64,000 nucleotides of DNA from Dyella sp. AtDHG13 (GCF_003201105.1 NZ_QICJ01000001.1:372001-436000); one strand, 5' to 3'; counted from the stretch's first letter, positions 8,618-18,468 are shown. Notes: generated by a model not told the origin, from the sequence alone. A program made the numbers and translations.

Positions 8618-9793
8618 ATGAAAAAGCATCAAGGACGACTGATGGCTGGTGCCTGCATGGTGGCAGCCATCCTGCTGGCCGTGTTCCTGCGCGCGCCCTC
8701 CGCGGCGGACAGCAACGCATCGCCCCCCGACGCGCCGAAAGACCTGCAGAACGTCACCATCAATCTGAAACAGGCTCGCCAGGTGCGTGTCGCGCAGGTC
8801 GTCATGCGCGACTTCACGCCGGGCGTGGATGCCGTGGGTTACGTCGACTTCGATCAGGATCGCCTGGCCCAGGTCAACTCGCCTTATGCGGGACGCGTGC
8901 GCGAGGTGATGGTGAAGGCCGGCGACGCGGTGAAGCGCGGCCAGGCGTTGTTCTCAGTCGACAGCCCCGACCTGACGCAGGCGGAAGCCAATCTGGTGAG
9001 CGCCGCCGCCGCGCGCGTGCAGACCACAGCGGCGCTGGAGCGCGCCAAGGGCATGGCGCAAGCGCAGGCCAATGCGCCGCGCGATGTGGAGCAGGCGGTG
9101 TCGGATCAACAGACCGCCGAAGGCAACTACCAGGCGGCGCGACGCGCGCTGCGCATCTTTGGCAAGAGCGACGCGGAGATCGACCGCATCGCCACGACGC
9201 GGCGCGTGGACGGTGAACTGCGCATCGACAGCCCCATCGACGGTCACGTCAGCACGCGCACCATCGCCGCCGGCGATCTGGTGCAGCCCGGCAACAGCCC
9301 CGCGCCGATCACCATCTCCGACGACGACAGCCTGTGGCTGGTCGCCAACGTCAGCGAGGACGATGCCGCCCAGGTGCACGTGGGCGACACGCTCGTCGCC
9401 AGCTTGCCTGCCCTGCCCCAGCAGAACATCAAAGCCACCGTCGACTACGTGAGCAACAGTTCCGATGCGGCCACGCACCGCGTGACGCTGCGCGCCACGT
9501 TGCACGCGCCGCCACCGGGCCTGCGCCCCCAGATGCTGGCCAGCTACCGCATCTTCACCGCTCCACCCGCGTCGCACGAAGCCGTGCCCGCGGATGCCGT
9601 GGTGCGCGAAGGCACGGGTGCCATGGTGGTGTTCACCACCGCCGACGGCTTGCGCTTCACGCGCCGACCGGTGCAGCTGGGGCCGCTGCAGGACGGCTAC
9701 TACCCCGTGTTGTCCGGCTTGCCCGCGGGCCAGCGCATCGCCACCGAAGGCGCGCTGTTCCTCAGCAACGCGCTGGCGCTGCAGTCGCAGTAA
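8618..9793 (+). CDS. RND efflux periplasmic adaptor (CzcB/CusB-like)
   Basis: A 391-residue membrane-fusion protein bridging the inner-membrane pump and the outer-membrane channel. The N-terminus has one hydrophobic anchor or signal (about 9-25). Next come a lipoyl half-domain (SPYAGRVREVMVKAGDAV), an alpha-helical hairpin (about 125-195), the second lipoyl half (IDSPIDGHVSTRTIAAGDLV) and a beta-barrel region. The ATG at 8618 was chosen; an in-frame ATG at 8642 is possible. The pump downstream is of the heavy-metal type, which suggests CzcB-like function. There is no obvious His-rich metal-binding N-terminus, so the metal remains unknown. Confidence 0.88.
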   Translation: MKKHQGRLMAGACMVAAILLAVFLRAPSAADSNASPPDAPKDLQNVTINLKQARQVRVAQVVMRDFTPGVDAVGYVDFDQDRLAQVNSPYAGRVREVMVKAGDAVKRGQALFSVDSPDLTQAEANLVSAAAARVQTTAALERAKGMAQAQANAPRDVEQAVSDQQTAEGNYQAARRALRIFGKSDAEIDRIATTRRVDGELRIDSPIDGHVSTRTIAAGDLVQPGNSPAPITISDDDSLWLVANVSEDDAAQVHVGDTLVASLPALPQQNIKATVDYVSNSSDAATHRVTLRATLHAPPPGLRPQMLASYRIFTAPPASHEAVPADAVVREGTGAMVVFTTADGLRFTRRPVQLGPLQDGYYPVLSGLPAGQRIATEGALFLSNALALQSQ

Positions 9794-9815
9794 GCACCTT
9801 TCATAAGGACCGAAT

Positions 9816-12800
9816 GTGTTTCGTGGTCTTGTCGCCTTTGCGCTGACCCGCCGCGCCATCGTGCTGATGTCGCTGGCGGCGTTCGCCATCGCCGGGCTGG
9901 TGGCGTATGCCCGGCTCAATATCGAGGCTTATCCCAATCCCGCGCCCGTGATCCTGGAGATCACCGCGCAGGCGCCGGGACTTTCCGCCGAGGAAATGGA
10001 ACGCAGCTACACGCGTCCCATGGAGGTGGGCCTGGCCACCACGCCGGGCGTGGAAAGCATCCGCTCCACCTCGTTCTATGGCCTGTCGTTCGTGCGCGTC
10101 ACCTTCAAGTACGGCACCGACTATTACTTCGACTACACGCAGGCCGCGCTGGCGTTGCAGCAGAACGTGAGCCTGCCCAACAACGTGCAGCCGCAGATCC
10201 AGGCGTCCAGCCTGGTCGGCGAGGTATTCCGCTACCAGCTGGTCGGCCCGCCGTCGATAAGCCTGACCGAACTGCGCACGCTGCAGGACTGGGCAGTCAC
10301 GCGCCGCCTGCTGTCCGTGCCCGGCATCGCGCAGGTGGTGACCTGGGGCGGCACCACCAAGGAGTACGACGTCGAAGCCGACCTGCACAAGCTGCAGGGC
10401 TACGGCATCACGCTGCCCCAGCTCGTCAGTGCCATCGGCAATGCCAACAGCAATGTGGGCGGACGCACCATCAACATCGGCCAGCAGTCGGTGAACATCC
10501 GCGGCGTCGGCCTGATCAAGGACGTCGACGACATCGGCAACATCGTGCTCAGCCAATCCAACGGCACGCCGGTGCTGGTGAAGGACGTGGCGAAGGTCGA
10601 CATCGGCGCCGTGCCGCGCCTGGGCCGCGCGGGCCGGGACAAACAGGACGACGTGGTCACCGGCATCGTGGTGATGAACCGCACGCTGCAGACCAACGAA
10701 GTCGTCGCGCGCGTCAAGGACGAAGTCGCCCGTCTCAACGCCGACGGCACCCTGCCGCCCGGCGTGAAGCTGGTGCCCTTCTACGACCGCTCCACCCTGG
10801 TCGCCGTCACCACGCACACCGTGCTGCACAACCTGATCTTCGGCTGCCTGCTGGTGTTCCTGATCCAGTGGATCTTCCTGGGCGACCTGCGCAGCGCCAT
10901 CATCGTCAGCGCCAATATCCCGGTGGCGCTGTTCTTCAGCATCATCATCCTGGTGCTGATGGGCGACTCGGCCAACCTGCTGTCCCTGGGCGCGGTGGAC
11001 TTCGGCATCATCGTCGACTCGGCGGTGATCCTGATCGAGAACATCTTCCGCAACTTCCAGAAGAGCCACGACGAGCAGCGCGAAATGCTGCACGACGCCG
11101 CGCAGAGCGACCTGGGCACCTATATGCGCGGCGGCGCCACCCACGGCTGGACCGATCGCCTGCGCCTGCTGTTTATCAGCGCCATGCAGGTGGATCGCGC
11201 CGTGCTGTTCTCCTCCGCCATCACGGTGGCGGCCTTCATCCCGCTGTTCACCATGCAGGGCGTGGAAGGCCAGATCTTCAACCCGATGGCGCGCACCTAC
11301 GCCTACGCGTTGACGGGCGCGCTGATCGCCACCTTCACCGTTTCGCCGGTGCTCGCTTCGCTGCTGCTGCCCAGGCACGTGAAGGAAACCGAGACGCTGT
11401 TCGTGCGGGCCATCCGCCGCATCTACACACCGGTGCTGCGCTGGGCGCTCGCGCGCCGCCGCACCACCGTGGGCCTGGGCGTGGGCTTTCTGCTGCTCGC
11501 CGCGCTGCTGCTTACCCGCGTGGGCACCGAGTTCCTGCCGGCGCTGGAAGAAGGCAACCTGTGGATACGCGCCTCCATGCCGCCCACCATTTCGCTCGAA
11601 GCCGGGCAGGACAAGGTCAACGAACTGCGCCGCATCCTGCTCACCCATCCGGAAGTGGTCACCGTGGTGTCGCAGCACGGCCGGCCCGACGACGGCAGCG
11701 ATGCCTCCGGCTTCTACAACGTGGAACTGTTCGTGCCGCTCAAGCCGCAGGACGACTGGCCGAGCGGGCACACCAAGGAAAAGCTGGTGGCCGACCTGCA
11801 GCGCGAGTTCGAGAACGCGCTGCCTGGCGTCGAATTCAACTTCTCGCAGTACATCCAGGACAACATCGAGGAAGGCCTGTCCGGCGTGAAGGGCGCCAAC
11901 TCGGTGAAGATCGTCGGCCCCGAACTGCCGGAGCTCGAGCGCCTGGCCGATGAAGTCATGCACCAAATGCAGCAGGTGCGCGGCGTGCAGGACCTGGGCG
12001 TGTTCCACGTGCTCGGCCAGCCCAACCTCAACATCACCATCGACCGTGCCAAGGCTGCGCGCTACGGCCTCAACACCGGCGACATCAACACCGTAGTGCA
12101 GGCCGCCGCCGGCGGCACCTCGGCCACGACCGTGCTGGAAGGCGACCGCCAGTTCGATCTGGTCGTGCGCCTTGCCCCACAGTACCGGCGCAGCATCGAG
12201 GACATCGGCAATATCCAGGTGGGCTACAGCCTTCCGAACGGCGGCACCGGCTATGTGCCGCTCCGCGACGTCGCCCGCATCAGCCTCGATACCGGCGCGT
12301 CGTACATCTACCACGAACGCAACGAGCGCTTCGTGCCGGTGAAGTTCAGCGTGCGCGGCCGCGACCTGGGCAGTACTGTGGCCGAAGCGCAACAGCGCAT
12401 CGCCGAACACGTCACGCTGCCGCCGGGGTATCACCTGGCCTGGGCCGGCGAGTTCAACGATCTGGAGCAGGCGAAGCAGCGCCTTGCCGTGGTGCTGCCG
12501 ATCGCGGTGGGGTTGATCCTGGCGTTGCTGTTCGCCCTGTTCAATTCGCTGCGCGACAGTCTGCTGACCCTCGCGGCCATTCCCTTCTCCATCGCCGGCG
12601 GCATCATCTCGCTGTACCTCTCCGGGCTGGATTTCAGCATCTCCGCCGCCATCGGCTTCGTGTCGCTGTTCGGCGTGTCGGTGATGAACGGCATTCTCGT
12701 CATCACCTACTTCAATCACCTCGTGTTCGCCGGCCTGCCTCCCGTGGAAGCGATGGCGCAAGCCGCCGAACAACGCATGCGCCCGATGCTGATGACCGCC

Positions 12801-13004
12801 CTGTCCGCATGCATCGGCCTGCTGCCCGCCGCGCTCTCCACCGGCATTGGCAGCCAGGTGCAACGTCCGCTGGCCACCGTAGTGGTCGGCGGCATGCTGA
12901 TCGGACCGGTGATGCTGCTGATCGTGGCGCCCGCGTTGCAGGTGCTGGTGGTCGAGTGGTCGCACAAGCGGCGGAAGCGTCGACAGGCAGGAGGCACGCC
13001 ATGA
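9816..13004 (+). CDS. RND efflux pump, heavy-metal (CzcA/CusA) type
   Basis: A 1062-residue inner-membrane pump with the RND layout: twelve helices and two large periplasmic loops. The TM4 region (about residues 390-410) reads DFGIIVDSAVILIENI, whose spaced acidic residues (D...D...E) resemble the proton relay of the heavy-metal efflux subfamily rather than AcrB-type drug pumps. It expels substrate from periplasm or cytoplasm through the adaptor and outer-membrane factor, driven by protons. The start is GTG at 9816 with AAGGA (9805-9809) 6 bases upstream. An ATG two bases earlier (9814) is out of frame and reads only ten codons. It overlaps the next gene by 4 bases. Confidence 0.92.
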   Translation: MFRGLVAFALTRRAIVLMSLAAFAIAGLVAYARLNIEAYPNPAPVILEITAQAPGLSAEEMERSYTRPMEVGLATTPGVESIRSTSFYGLSFVRVTFKYGTDYYFDYTQAALALQQNVSLPNNVQPQIQASSLVGEVFRYQLVGPPSISLTELRTLQDWAVTRRLLSVPGIAQVVTWGGTTKEYDVEADLHKLQGYGITLPQLVSAIGNANSNVGGRTINIGQQSVNIRGVGLIKDVDDIGNIVLSQSNGTPVLVKDVAKVDIGAVPRLGRAGRDKQDDVVTGIVVMNRTLQTNEVVARVKDEVARLNADGTLPPGVKLVPFYDRSTLVAVTTHTVLHNLIFGCLLVFLIQWIFLGDLRSAIIVSANIPVALFFSIIILVLMGDSANLLSLGAVDFGIIVDSAVILIENIFRNFQKSHDEQREMLHDAAQSDLGTYMRGGATHGWTDRLRLLFISAMQVDRAVLFSSAITVAAFIPLFTMQGVEGQIFNPMARTYAYALTGALIATFTVSPVLASLLLPRHVKETETLFVRAIRRIYTPVLRWALARRRTTVGLGVGFLLLAALLLTRVGTEFLPALEEGNLWIRASMPPTISLEAGQDKVNELRRILLTHPEVVTVVSQHGRPDDGSDASGFYNVELFVPLKPQDDWPSGHTKEKLVADLQREFENALPGVEFNFSQYIQDNIEEGLSGVKGANSVKIVGPELPELERLADEVMHQMQQVRGVQDLGVFHVLGQPNLNITIDRAKAARYGLNTGDINTVVQAAAGGTSATTVLEGDRQFDLVVRLAPQYRRSIEDIGNIQVGYSLPNGGTGYVPLRDVARISLDTGASYIYHERNERFVPVKFSVRGRDLGSTVAEAQQRIAEHVTLPPGYHLAWAGEFNDLEQAKQRLAVVLPIAVGLILALLFALFNSLRDSLLTLAAIPFSIAGGIISLYLSGLDFSISAAIGFVSLFGVSVMNGILVITYFNHLVFAGLPPVEAMAQAAEQRMRPMLMTALSACIGLLPAALSTGIGSQVQRPLATVVVGGMLIGPVMLLIVAPALQVLVVEWSHKRRKRRQAGGTP

Positions 13005-14467
13005 TCCGCGCCGGAAAAACATCACGCTGGTGCGCGCTCGCCGCCGCGCTGACCGCCTGCGTCGGCTGCGCTGTCGGCCCGGATTATCATCGGCCCGCCA
13101 CGCCCATGCCGGCACAACTCACCCGGCAACCGTTGGCATCCACCGTGGGCAGTGCGAGCGGTGCGTCCCAGCAGTGGTCCAGCGAGGCGATCGCGCAAAC
13201 CTGGTGGGAAGTGTTCGGTTCCGACGCGCTCAATCGCCGCGTCCAGCGCGCGCTGGCGCGCAATCCCGATCTCGACGCCGCCACCGCCGCGCTGAAACAG
13301 GCACAGGAGAACGTGGCGGCACAGCGCGCCGCATTTTTCCCTTCCGCCCAGCTCAACTATTCGCCGTCCCGGCAACGCGATGCGGTGGGCACCTTGTCTC
13401 CCACGCTCGCCTCCAACGCGACCTACTACACGCTGCACACCGCGCAGCTCAACATCAGCTATGCACCCGACGTGTTCGGACTCAACCGACGCACGGTGGA
13501 GTCGCTGCAGGCGCAGGCCGACAACCAACGCTACCAACTGGAAGCAGCGCGCCTGACCCTGGCGGCGAATGTGGTAAATGCCGCCATCCAGGAAGCGTCG
13601 CTGCGCTCGCAGATGGAAGCCACGCAGGCCATCATCGATGCACAGACCAAGGCGCTGGCGATCCTGCACGACCAGGCAAGGCTCGGCTACGCCTCCGGGT
13701 TGGATGTCGCCGCCCAGGAAAGCGCGCTGGCGCAGGCACGCCAGTCGCTGCCGCCTCTCGAAAAACAGCTGGAACAGAACCGCGACCTGCTCGCCGTGCT
13801 GTGCGGCGACACGCCCGACCAGGCCGGCACGCCGGAGTTCGACCTCGAACAACTCACCTTGCCCATCACGTTGCCGCAGGCTGTGTCCTCGCAACTCATC
13901 ACGCAACGCCCCGACGTGCGCGCCGCCGAGGAAAACGTGCACGACGCCAGCGCCCAGGTGGGCGTAGCGCTCGCCAACCGCCTGCCGCAGTTCACGCTGT
14001 CGGGCGCCTACGGCGGCAGCTCCACCTCGTTCACCCGCATGTTTACCGACGACAACGTGTTCTGGTCACTGGCCGGCAGCGTCAGCCAGACCGTGTTCGA
14101 CTTCGGCGCGCTCAAGCACAAACAACGCGCCGCCGAAGCCGCCCTGCAGCAGTCCGCCGCCCAATACCGCAGCGTGGTGCTCGGCGCATTCCAGAACGTG
14201 GCCGACACGCTCTACGCCATCGACAGCGACGCACGCGCCCTCGCCGCCGCCGACGATGCCGAGACGGCCGCGGAACGCACGCTGACGCTCACGCAAAAAC
14301 AGCAGCAACTCGGCTACGTGAATGCCTTGGCGTTGATCAACGCGCAGCAGGCGTACCAGCAGGCGCGCATATCGCGCGTGCAGGCACAGGCTGCGCGGCT
14401 CAGCGATACGGCAGCGTTGATGCAGGCGTTGGGAGGTGGGTGGCGGGGTCCGGCCATGCCGAACTGA
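13001..14467 (+). CDS. Outer-membrane efflux lipoprotein (NodT/OprM type)
   Basis: A 488-residue TolC-like outer-membrane factor that completes the tripartite pump. The N-terminus is a lipoprotein signal with TACVGC, followed by AVGPDYHRP, the typical start of mature NodT-family proteins. Two OEP repeats follow (about 70-270 and 285-480) with long coiled-coil segments. The ATG at 13001 overlaps the pump stop as ATGA. The gene order regulator, kinase, adaptor, pump, channel on one strand with little spacing suggests one self-regulated operon. Confidence 0.92.
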   Translation: MIRAGKTSRWCALAAALTACVGCAVGPDYHRPATPMPAQLTRQPLASTVGSASGASQQWSSEAIAQTWWEVFGSDALNRRVQRALARNPDLDAATAALKQAQENVAAQRAAFFPSAQLNYSPSRQRDAVGTLSPTLASNATYYTLHTAQLNISYAPDVFGLNRRTVESLQAQADNQRYQLEAARLTLAANVVNAAIQEASLRSQMEATQAIIDAQTKALAILHDQARLGYASGLDVAAQESALAQARQSLPPLEKQLEQNRDLLAVLCGDTPDQAGTPEFDLEQLTLPITLPQAVSSQLITQRPDVRAAEENVHDASAQVGVALANRLPQFTLSGAYGGSSTSFTRMFTDDNVFWSLAGSVSQTVFDFGALKHKQRAAEAALQQSAAQYRSVVLGAFQNVADTLYAIDSDARALAAADDAETAAERTLTLTQKQQQLGYVNALALINAQQAYQQARISRVQAQAARLSDTAALMQALGGGWRGPAMPN

Positions 14468-14703
14468 GCGGTGAGGTTGGTTGCGCCGGCGGCATATGTT
14501 CTGGAAGTTGTCCGTTGCACGCGCTGTTGATTGGGTCCCTCGCCCGTCAGGGAAAGGGCTGGGACATTGCCACCAAGGCATGCGCTCCGCCGCCTGCCGC
14601 GACGCGATGTGCCGCACAGCGGCACGAGCCGTCGGCTCGAAGCTCTTGATCTTCCGGGTCCCCGTATGAAGCGGCGGACGGGTGGAGATCAGGCCCCGCA
14701 GGG

Positions 14704-14860
14704 GTGCCTGGCAGGACGCCAGGCACTTTTCGTCGGGGCAGGATGCCCCGTCGAAAAGCCCGCCACCCGACCGCGAACCTATCGGGCTTCAGCCCGATAG
14801 GCGCCTCATCCGGGGGGCCCTTCTCTTTGGTTACTTTCTCTTGGGCAAGCAAGAGAAAGT
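14704..14860. repeat. Cluster of four consecutive stem-loops
   Basis: Four inverted repeats follow each other: 704-712/718-726 (9 bp, GTGCCTGGC), 727-740/744-757 (14 bp with one mismatch, GGGGCA/TGCCCC), 778-788/791-801 (11 bp, CCTATCGGGCT) and 833-843/850-860 (11 bp, ACTTTCTCTTG), all +14,000. The stems are perfect or nearly so and unrelated to each other. The first two are directly adjacent. The cluster looks like a composite intergenic repeat of the kind scattered in Xanthomonadales genomes (inference); an RNA function is not excluded. Confidence 0.6.
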
Positions 14861-14970
14861 GACCCGGCCTCCGGCAGGAGGTCGGAACGCACGCCGCGTA
14901 GGCGGCCAGGTTGCGGGAGCGCCAAAAAGTGCCGACCACACTCCACGCGACAACCAACCATTACCGAAAC

Positions 14971-14998
14971 TGGATCCCGGCCTGCGCCGGGATGACGG
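14971..14998. repeat. REP-like hairpin, TGGAT...GATGACGG family (copy A)
   Basis: ATCCCGGC pairs with GCCGGGAT around a CTGC loop, within the frame TGGAT...GATGACGG. Related hairpins with different but self-complementary stems lie at 49321-49429 and 59315-59420. Confidence 0.7.
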
Positions 14999-15041
14999 CT
15001 AAAGAACGAAACAGTGAGGCAAGAGTGGCCCCTCACCCCGG

Positions 15042-15064
15042 CCCTCTCCCCGGAGGGGAGAGGG
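15042..15064. repeat. GC-rich hairpin downstream of gltX
   Basis: CCCTCTCCCC (15042-15051) pairs with GGGGAGAGGG (15055-15064) around GGA. It lies about 50 bp past the 3' end of gltX and could help end its transcript, but there is no clean T tract directly after the stem on the gltX strand. It resembles a common intergenic repeat; a degenerate relative lies near 47549-47586. Confidence 0.5.
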
Positions 15065-15113
15065 AGAAAAACATCGCGCGGCGGAGGACGCCGCAGCCAA
15101 GACCGAACGGGCC

Positions 15114-16514
15114 TCAACCCTTCGCCCGCGCCACCGCATCGTCAATGCGCTTGAGCGCCACCTCGCGCCCCGCGAGATAGATCGTGTGATCGATGGACGG
15201 CGACACCTGCGTTCCCGTCATCGCCACGCGCAGCGGCTGGGCGATCTTGCCCATGCCAAGCTCCAGCTTCGCAGCCACCTGTTCGATCACGCCATGAATG
15301 GGCTCGGGCTTCCACTCGACGTCCGCCAGCAAAGCCTTCGCCGCTTCCAGTACCGCGACGGCGCTGTCGTTCTGCAGGTGCTTGGCGACGGCTTTGTCGT
15401 CCCATTCGGCGATGGGGCCGTACCAGATCTTGGCGCGCTCGGCCATTTCCTTCAGCGTCTGCACGCGGTCGCGCAGCGCCACGATGACGTCGGCGGGGTT
15501 GGGGCCCTTGCTGAAGTCGATGCCGGCCTGGGTGAGGTGCCACTCGAATTCGGGTGCGATGGACGCGGGATCTTCGGTCTTCAGGTAGTGCTGGTTGAGC
15601 CACGACAGCTTGGTGACGTCGAAGCGCGAGGCGGCCTTGTTGACGTCGGCCACGTCGAACAGGCGGATCATTTCTTCCTCGGAGAAGATTTCCTGGTCGC
15701 CATGCGACCAGCCCAGGCGCACGAGATAGTTGAGCAGCGCGTGCGGCAGAAAGCCGTCGTCGCGGTACTGCATCACGCTCACGGCGCCGTGGCGCTTGCT
15801 CAGCTTCTGGCCATCGGGGCCAAGGATCATGGGCAGGTGCGCGAACTCCGGCACTGGCTTGCCCAGCGCCTTGTAGATGTTGATCTGGCGCGGCGTGTTG
15901 TTCACGTGGTCATCGCCACGGATCACTTCGGTGATGCCCATGTCGATGTCGTCGACCACCACGGCGAAGTTGTAGGTCGGCCAGCCGTCGGAACGGAAGA
16001 TCACCAGGTCGTCGAGCTCGGCGTTGGCCCACTCGATGCGGCCTTTCACCTTGTCCTCGAACACCACCGAGCCTTCCAGCGGGTTCTTGAAGCGCATGAC
16101 CCGGTTGGGATCGTCGCGGTACGGCTCGTTGCGGTCGCGGTAGTAGCCGTTGTAGCGGGGCTTTTCGCCCTTGGCCATGGCTTCGTTGCGCATGGCTTCG
16201 ATCTCTTCCTTCGACTCGTAGGCGTAGTACGCCAGGCCGGCCTGCAGCAGCTCATCGGCCACCTGCTTGTATCGCTCCAGGCGGGCGGTCTGGTAGATCG
16301 GGCCTTCGTCATGGTGCAGGCCCAGCCAGCTCATGCCATCGAGGATGGCCTGCACGGCTTCCTCGGTGGAGCGTTCGCGGTCGGTGTCCTCGATGCGCAG
16401 CACGAATTGACCGCCGCGACGACGCGCCTCCAGCCAGCAATACAGCGCCGTGCGGGCGCCGCCGATATGCAGGAAGCCGGTAGGACTGGGGGCGAAGCGG
16501 GTGCGGACGGTCAT
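15114..16514 (-). CDS. gltX: Glutamyl-tRNA synthetase
   Basis: A 466-residue class I aminoacyl-tRNA synthetase that charges tRNA-Glu in the cytoplasm. The N-terminus has [18 protein letters not shown] with the HIGH-type motif HIGG (residues 16-19). The second signature is KLSKRHG. IEDTD (about 41-45) and the C-terminal anticodon-binding region are present, and the length is typical. The start is the ATG at 16514, just before [11 protein letters not shown]. The next gene on this strand is 170 bp upstream, so gltX probably has its own promoter. Confidence 0.97.
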   Translation of the reverse strand: MTVRTRFAPSPTGFLHIGGARTALYCWLEARRRGGQFVLRIEDTDRERSTEEAVQAILDGMSWLGLHHDEGPIYQTARLERYKQVADELLQAGLAYYAYESKEEIEAMRNEAMAKGEKPRYNGYYRDRNEPYRDDPNRVMRFKNPLEGSVVFEDKVKGRIEWANAELDDLVIFRSDGWPTYNFAVVVDDIDMGITEVIRGDDHVNNTPRQINIYKALGKPVPEFAHLPMILGPDGQKLSKRHGAVSVMQYRDDGFLPHALLNYLVRLGWSHGDQEIFSEEEMIRLFDVADVNKAASRFDVTKLSWLNQHYLKTEDPASIAPEFEWHLTQAGIDFSKGPNPADVIVALRDRVQTLKEMAERAKIWYGPIAEWDDKAVAKHLQNDSAVAVLEAAKALLADVEWKPEPIHGVIEQVAAKLELGMGKIAQPLRVAMTGTQVSPSIDHTIYLAGREVALKRIDDAVARAKG

Positions 16515-16686
16515 GGTCAGCCTGGACTGGAGCGAATGAAGCGCGGAATTTTAGCCCATACGGCGCGAAGAACCGACCGAGGGCTGTGAAATCCGCCGGT
16601 CGCGACCAGGCAAGGCGGGCACCAGACGACATGCGGCTGCCCGCCACCGGACGCATCGCGCCCGATGGCAGGTCGCGCGGGCTGGC

Positions 16687-17121
16687 TTACTTCACCGTGA
16701 TCGTGACCGGCTTGGAAACGACGGCCGGCTCGAACGGAATATGGTTCTCGTCCGCCAGTTCGAGCTGCAGGGTGTGCTTGCCCGGTGCCAGCTTCAGGGT
16801 GGTTTCGGTCTGGCCGTTGCCGAAATGCAGGTGCTGCTCGTCCTTCGGGATCGGCTGGCCGGCGGCGGGCAGGTCCTTCACATCCACAAGCAGGTGATGG
16901 TGGCCGGTGCCTTCCTTCTTCACGCCGGCCGGGGCCACGCCCATGCCCTTGAGGCCGAACTGCACGGTGACTTCGGTGCCGACGATGGCGCCGTCCTTGG
17001 GCGAAATGATGTAGACCTCGGCGCCCGCCGGGGCTTTCGTCACCGGCAGGCCCGGCGCATCGGCGGCAACGACGGCACCCGCCAGACCGGCAAGCGCAAC
17101 TGCGAGCAGAAAGCGTTTCAT
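16687..17121 (-). CDS. Secreted DUF4399 protein
   Basis: A 144-residue exported protein with a signal peptide (MKRFLLAVALAGLAGAVVAA, cut after AxA). The body matches DUF4399: an ISPKDGAIVG strand, GHHHLLVDV (about 71-79), DEQHLHFGNGQT and an Ig-like end. Its function is unknown; the His-rich turns hint at metal binding (inference). The ATG at 17121 was chosen because GGAG lies 8 bases upstream; an ATG two codons earlier (17127) would be too close to that site. It is divergent from the glycosyltransferase gene. Confidence 0.8.
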   Translation of the reverse strand: MKRFLLAVALAGLAGAVVAADAPGLPVTKAPAGAEVYIISPKDGAIVGTEVTVQFGLKGMGVAPAGVKKEGTGHHHLLVDVKDLPAAGQPIPKDEQHLHFGNGQTETTLKLAPGKHTLQLELADENHIPFEPAVVSKPVTITVK

Positions 17122-17289
17122 CGGCATGTCTCCACGGTGACAAGTCCCGGGAGTGTAACCGTGAAACCGCATGAGGCGCGTCATGGTGCGCCTGGCCCGT
17201 TAAATCCGTCATGCCGCCGTCATACACGCGCCACGCCCCCGCAACGCCGCGAGAGGAATCTGCGCAGGGCCAGCCAACGGTATGTTCAA

Positions 17290-18468
17290 GTGCGCATCGG
17301 CATCGTCAGCGAAACCTATCCACCCGAAATCAACGGCGTGGCACTGACCGTGCACAGCCTCGCCGCCGGGCTCGCTGCGCAGGGCCACACGGTCGACCTG
17401 ATCCGTCCCCGCCAGCGGCAACCCTTCAAGGACGAACCCGGCATCGCCACGCTCGAAGTACGCGGCGCCTCCCTGCCCCGCTATCCCGGCCTGCGTTTCG
17501 GCTGGCCCGCGGGCGGCACGCTGCGCGAACGCTGGACGCGCCTGCGCCCCGACGCCATCTACGTCGCCACCGAAGGTCCGCTGGGCTGGTCCGCCGTGCG
17601 CGCGGCCAAGCGCCTCGGCATTCCCACGGCCACCGGCTTCCACACCCGTTTCGACGCCTACGCCAATCACTATGGCGTGGGTTTCCTCACGCCGGTGGTG
17701 CGCAACTACCTGCGCAACTTCCATCGCCGCGCGAAGGCCACGCTGGTGCCGACCGACGCACTCGCCACCGAACTGACCGCGCTGGGCGTGGACACGGCGC
17801 GGCTGCTGCGCCGTGCCGTCGATACGCGTCTGTTCCACCCCAGCCATCGCAGCGCCGAGCTGCGCGCCACCTGGGACGTGGACGGCAACACGCCCGTGGT
17901 GCTCTACGTGGGCCGCATCGCGGCGGAAAAGAATCTCGACCTGGCTGTGCGGACCTTCCGCGCGATCCAGCGCCACGTGCCCAAGGCGCGCTACGTGTGG
18001 GTGGGCGATGGCCCGGCGCGCGCGGCGCTGCAGGCGGCCAATCCCGATTTCATCTTTGCCGGCATGCAGCGCGGCGAGGACCTGGCGCGGCACTACGCCA
18101 GCGCGGATCTGTTCCCGTTTCCCAGCCTGAGCGAAACCTTCGGCAACGTGATCCTGGAGGCGCTGGCCTCGGGCCTGCCCGTGGTCGCCTATGAGGAAGG
18201 TGCGGCGCGCGAGCACCTGCATCCGGGCCGCAACGGCTACCGCATCGAGGCAGGCAACGAGAAGGCCTTTATCGAATCCGCCGTGATGCTGGCCTCCAAC
18301 GCCAGCCTGATCCGCCACATGGGCCGCGCGGCACATGCCGGCATGGCCCACCTTTCACCCGACGCTGTCATCAACGAGTTCGAAAACCTGCTGTGTCAAC
18401 TAGGGCGGGTTGACACCCACGAAGTGGCCCGCGCCGTATCTGTTTGCGCGCAGGCCAAGGAAGAATGA
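17290..18468 (+). CDS. GT4-family glycosyltransferase with element-derived C-terminus
   Basis: A 392-residue GT-B glycosyltransferase. The N-terminal half starts RIGIVSETYPPEINGVA (glycine-rich acceptor loop); the C-terminal half has LYVGRIAAEKN and the nucleotide-sugar site SLSETFGNVILEAL (E-x7-E type) with GLPVVAYEEGAAREH. It resembles enzymes that mannosylate or glucosylate lipids (inference); the acceptor is unknown. The start is a GTG at 17290. The last 21 residues (372-392, starting GRVDTHEV) and the stop codon lie inside the 266-bp inverted-repeat element at 18402, so the original C-terminus has been replaced or extended. It precedes a PAP2 phosphatase, suggesting a shared lipid role. 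Confidence 0.88.
   Translation: MRIGIVSETYPPEINGVALTVHSLAAGLAAQGHTVDLIRPRQRQPFKDEPGIATLEVRGASLPRYPGLRFGWPAGGTLRERWTRLRPDAIYVATEGPLGWSAVRAAKRLGIPTATGFHTRFDAYANHYGVGFLTPVVRNYLRNFHRRAKATLVPTDALATELTALGVDTARLLRRAVDTRLFHPSHRSAELRATWDVDGNTPVVLYVGRIAAEKNLDLAVRTFRAIQRHVPKARYVWVGDGPARAALQAANPDFIFAGMQRGEDLARHYASADLFPFPSLSETFGNVILEALASGLPVVAYEEGAAREHLHPGRNGYRIEAGNEKAFIESAVMLASNASLIRHMGRAAHAGMAHLSPDAVINEFENLLCQLGRVDTHEVARAVSVCAQAKEE

Larger units (their letters stand above)
14468..15113. other. 646-bp hairpin-rich spacer without a supported gene
   Basis: No convincing gene lies here between the efflux operon and gltX. Open frames exist on both strands but run through inverted repeats and match no known fold. 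The spacer holds a cluster of four stem-loops (14704-14860), one TGGAT...GATGACGG hairpin (14971-14998) and a GC-rich CCCTCTCCCC hairpin (15042-15064). Confidence 0.7.

Noticed and set aside
9801-13115. A very long open frame on the minus strand opposite the CzcA-type pump
   Set aside because: It is antisense to a clear RND gene; high GC removes stop codons from the opposite strand. Its translation is low-complexity (His/Gln/Arg/Gly-rich) with no domain.
14547-15002. Open frames on both strands in the spacer before gltX, with phrases such as LLLAQEKVTKEKGPP
   Set aside because: They are translations of the hairpin repeats; such phrases recur as false predictions wherever this type of repeat occurs.
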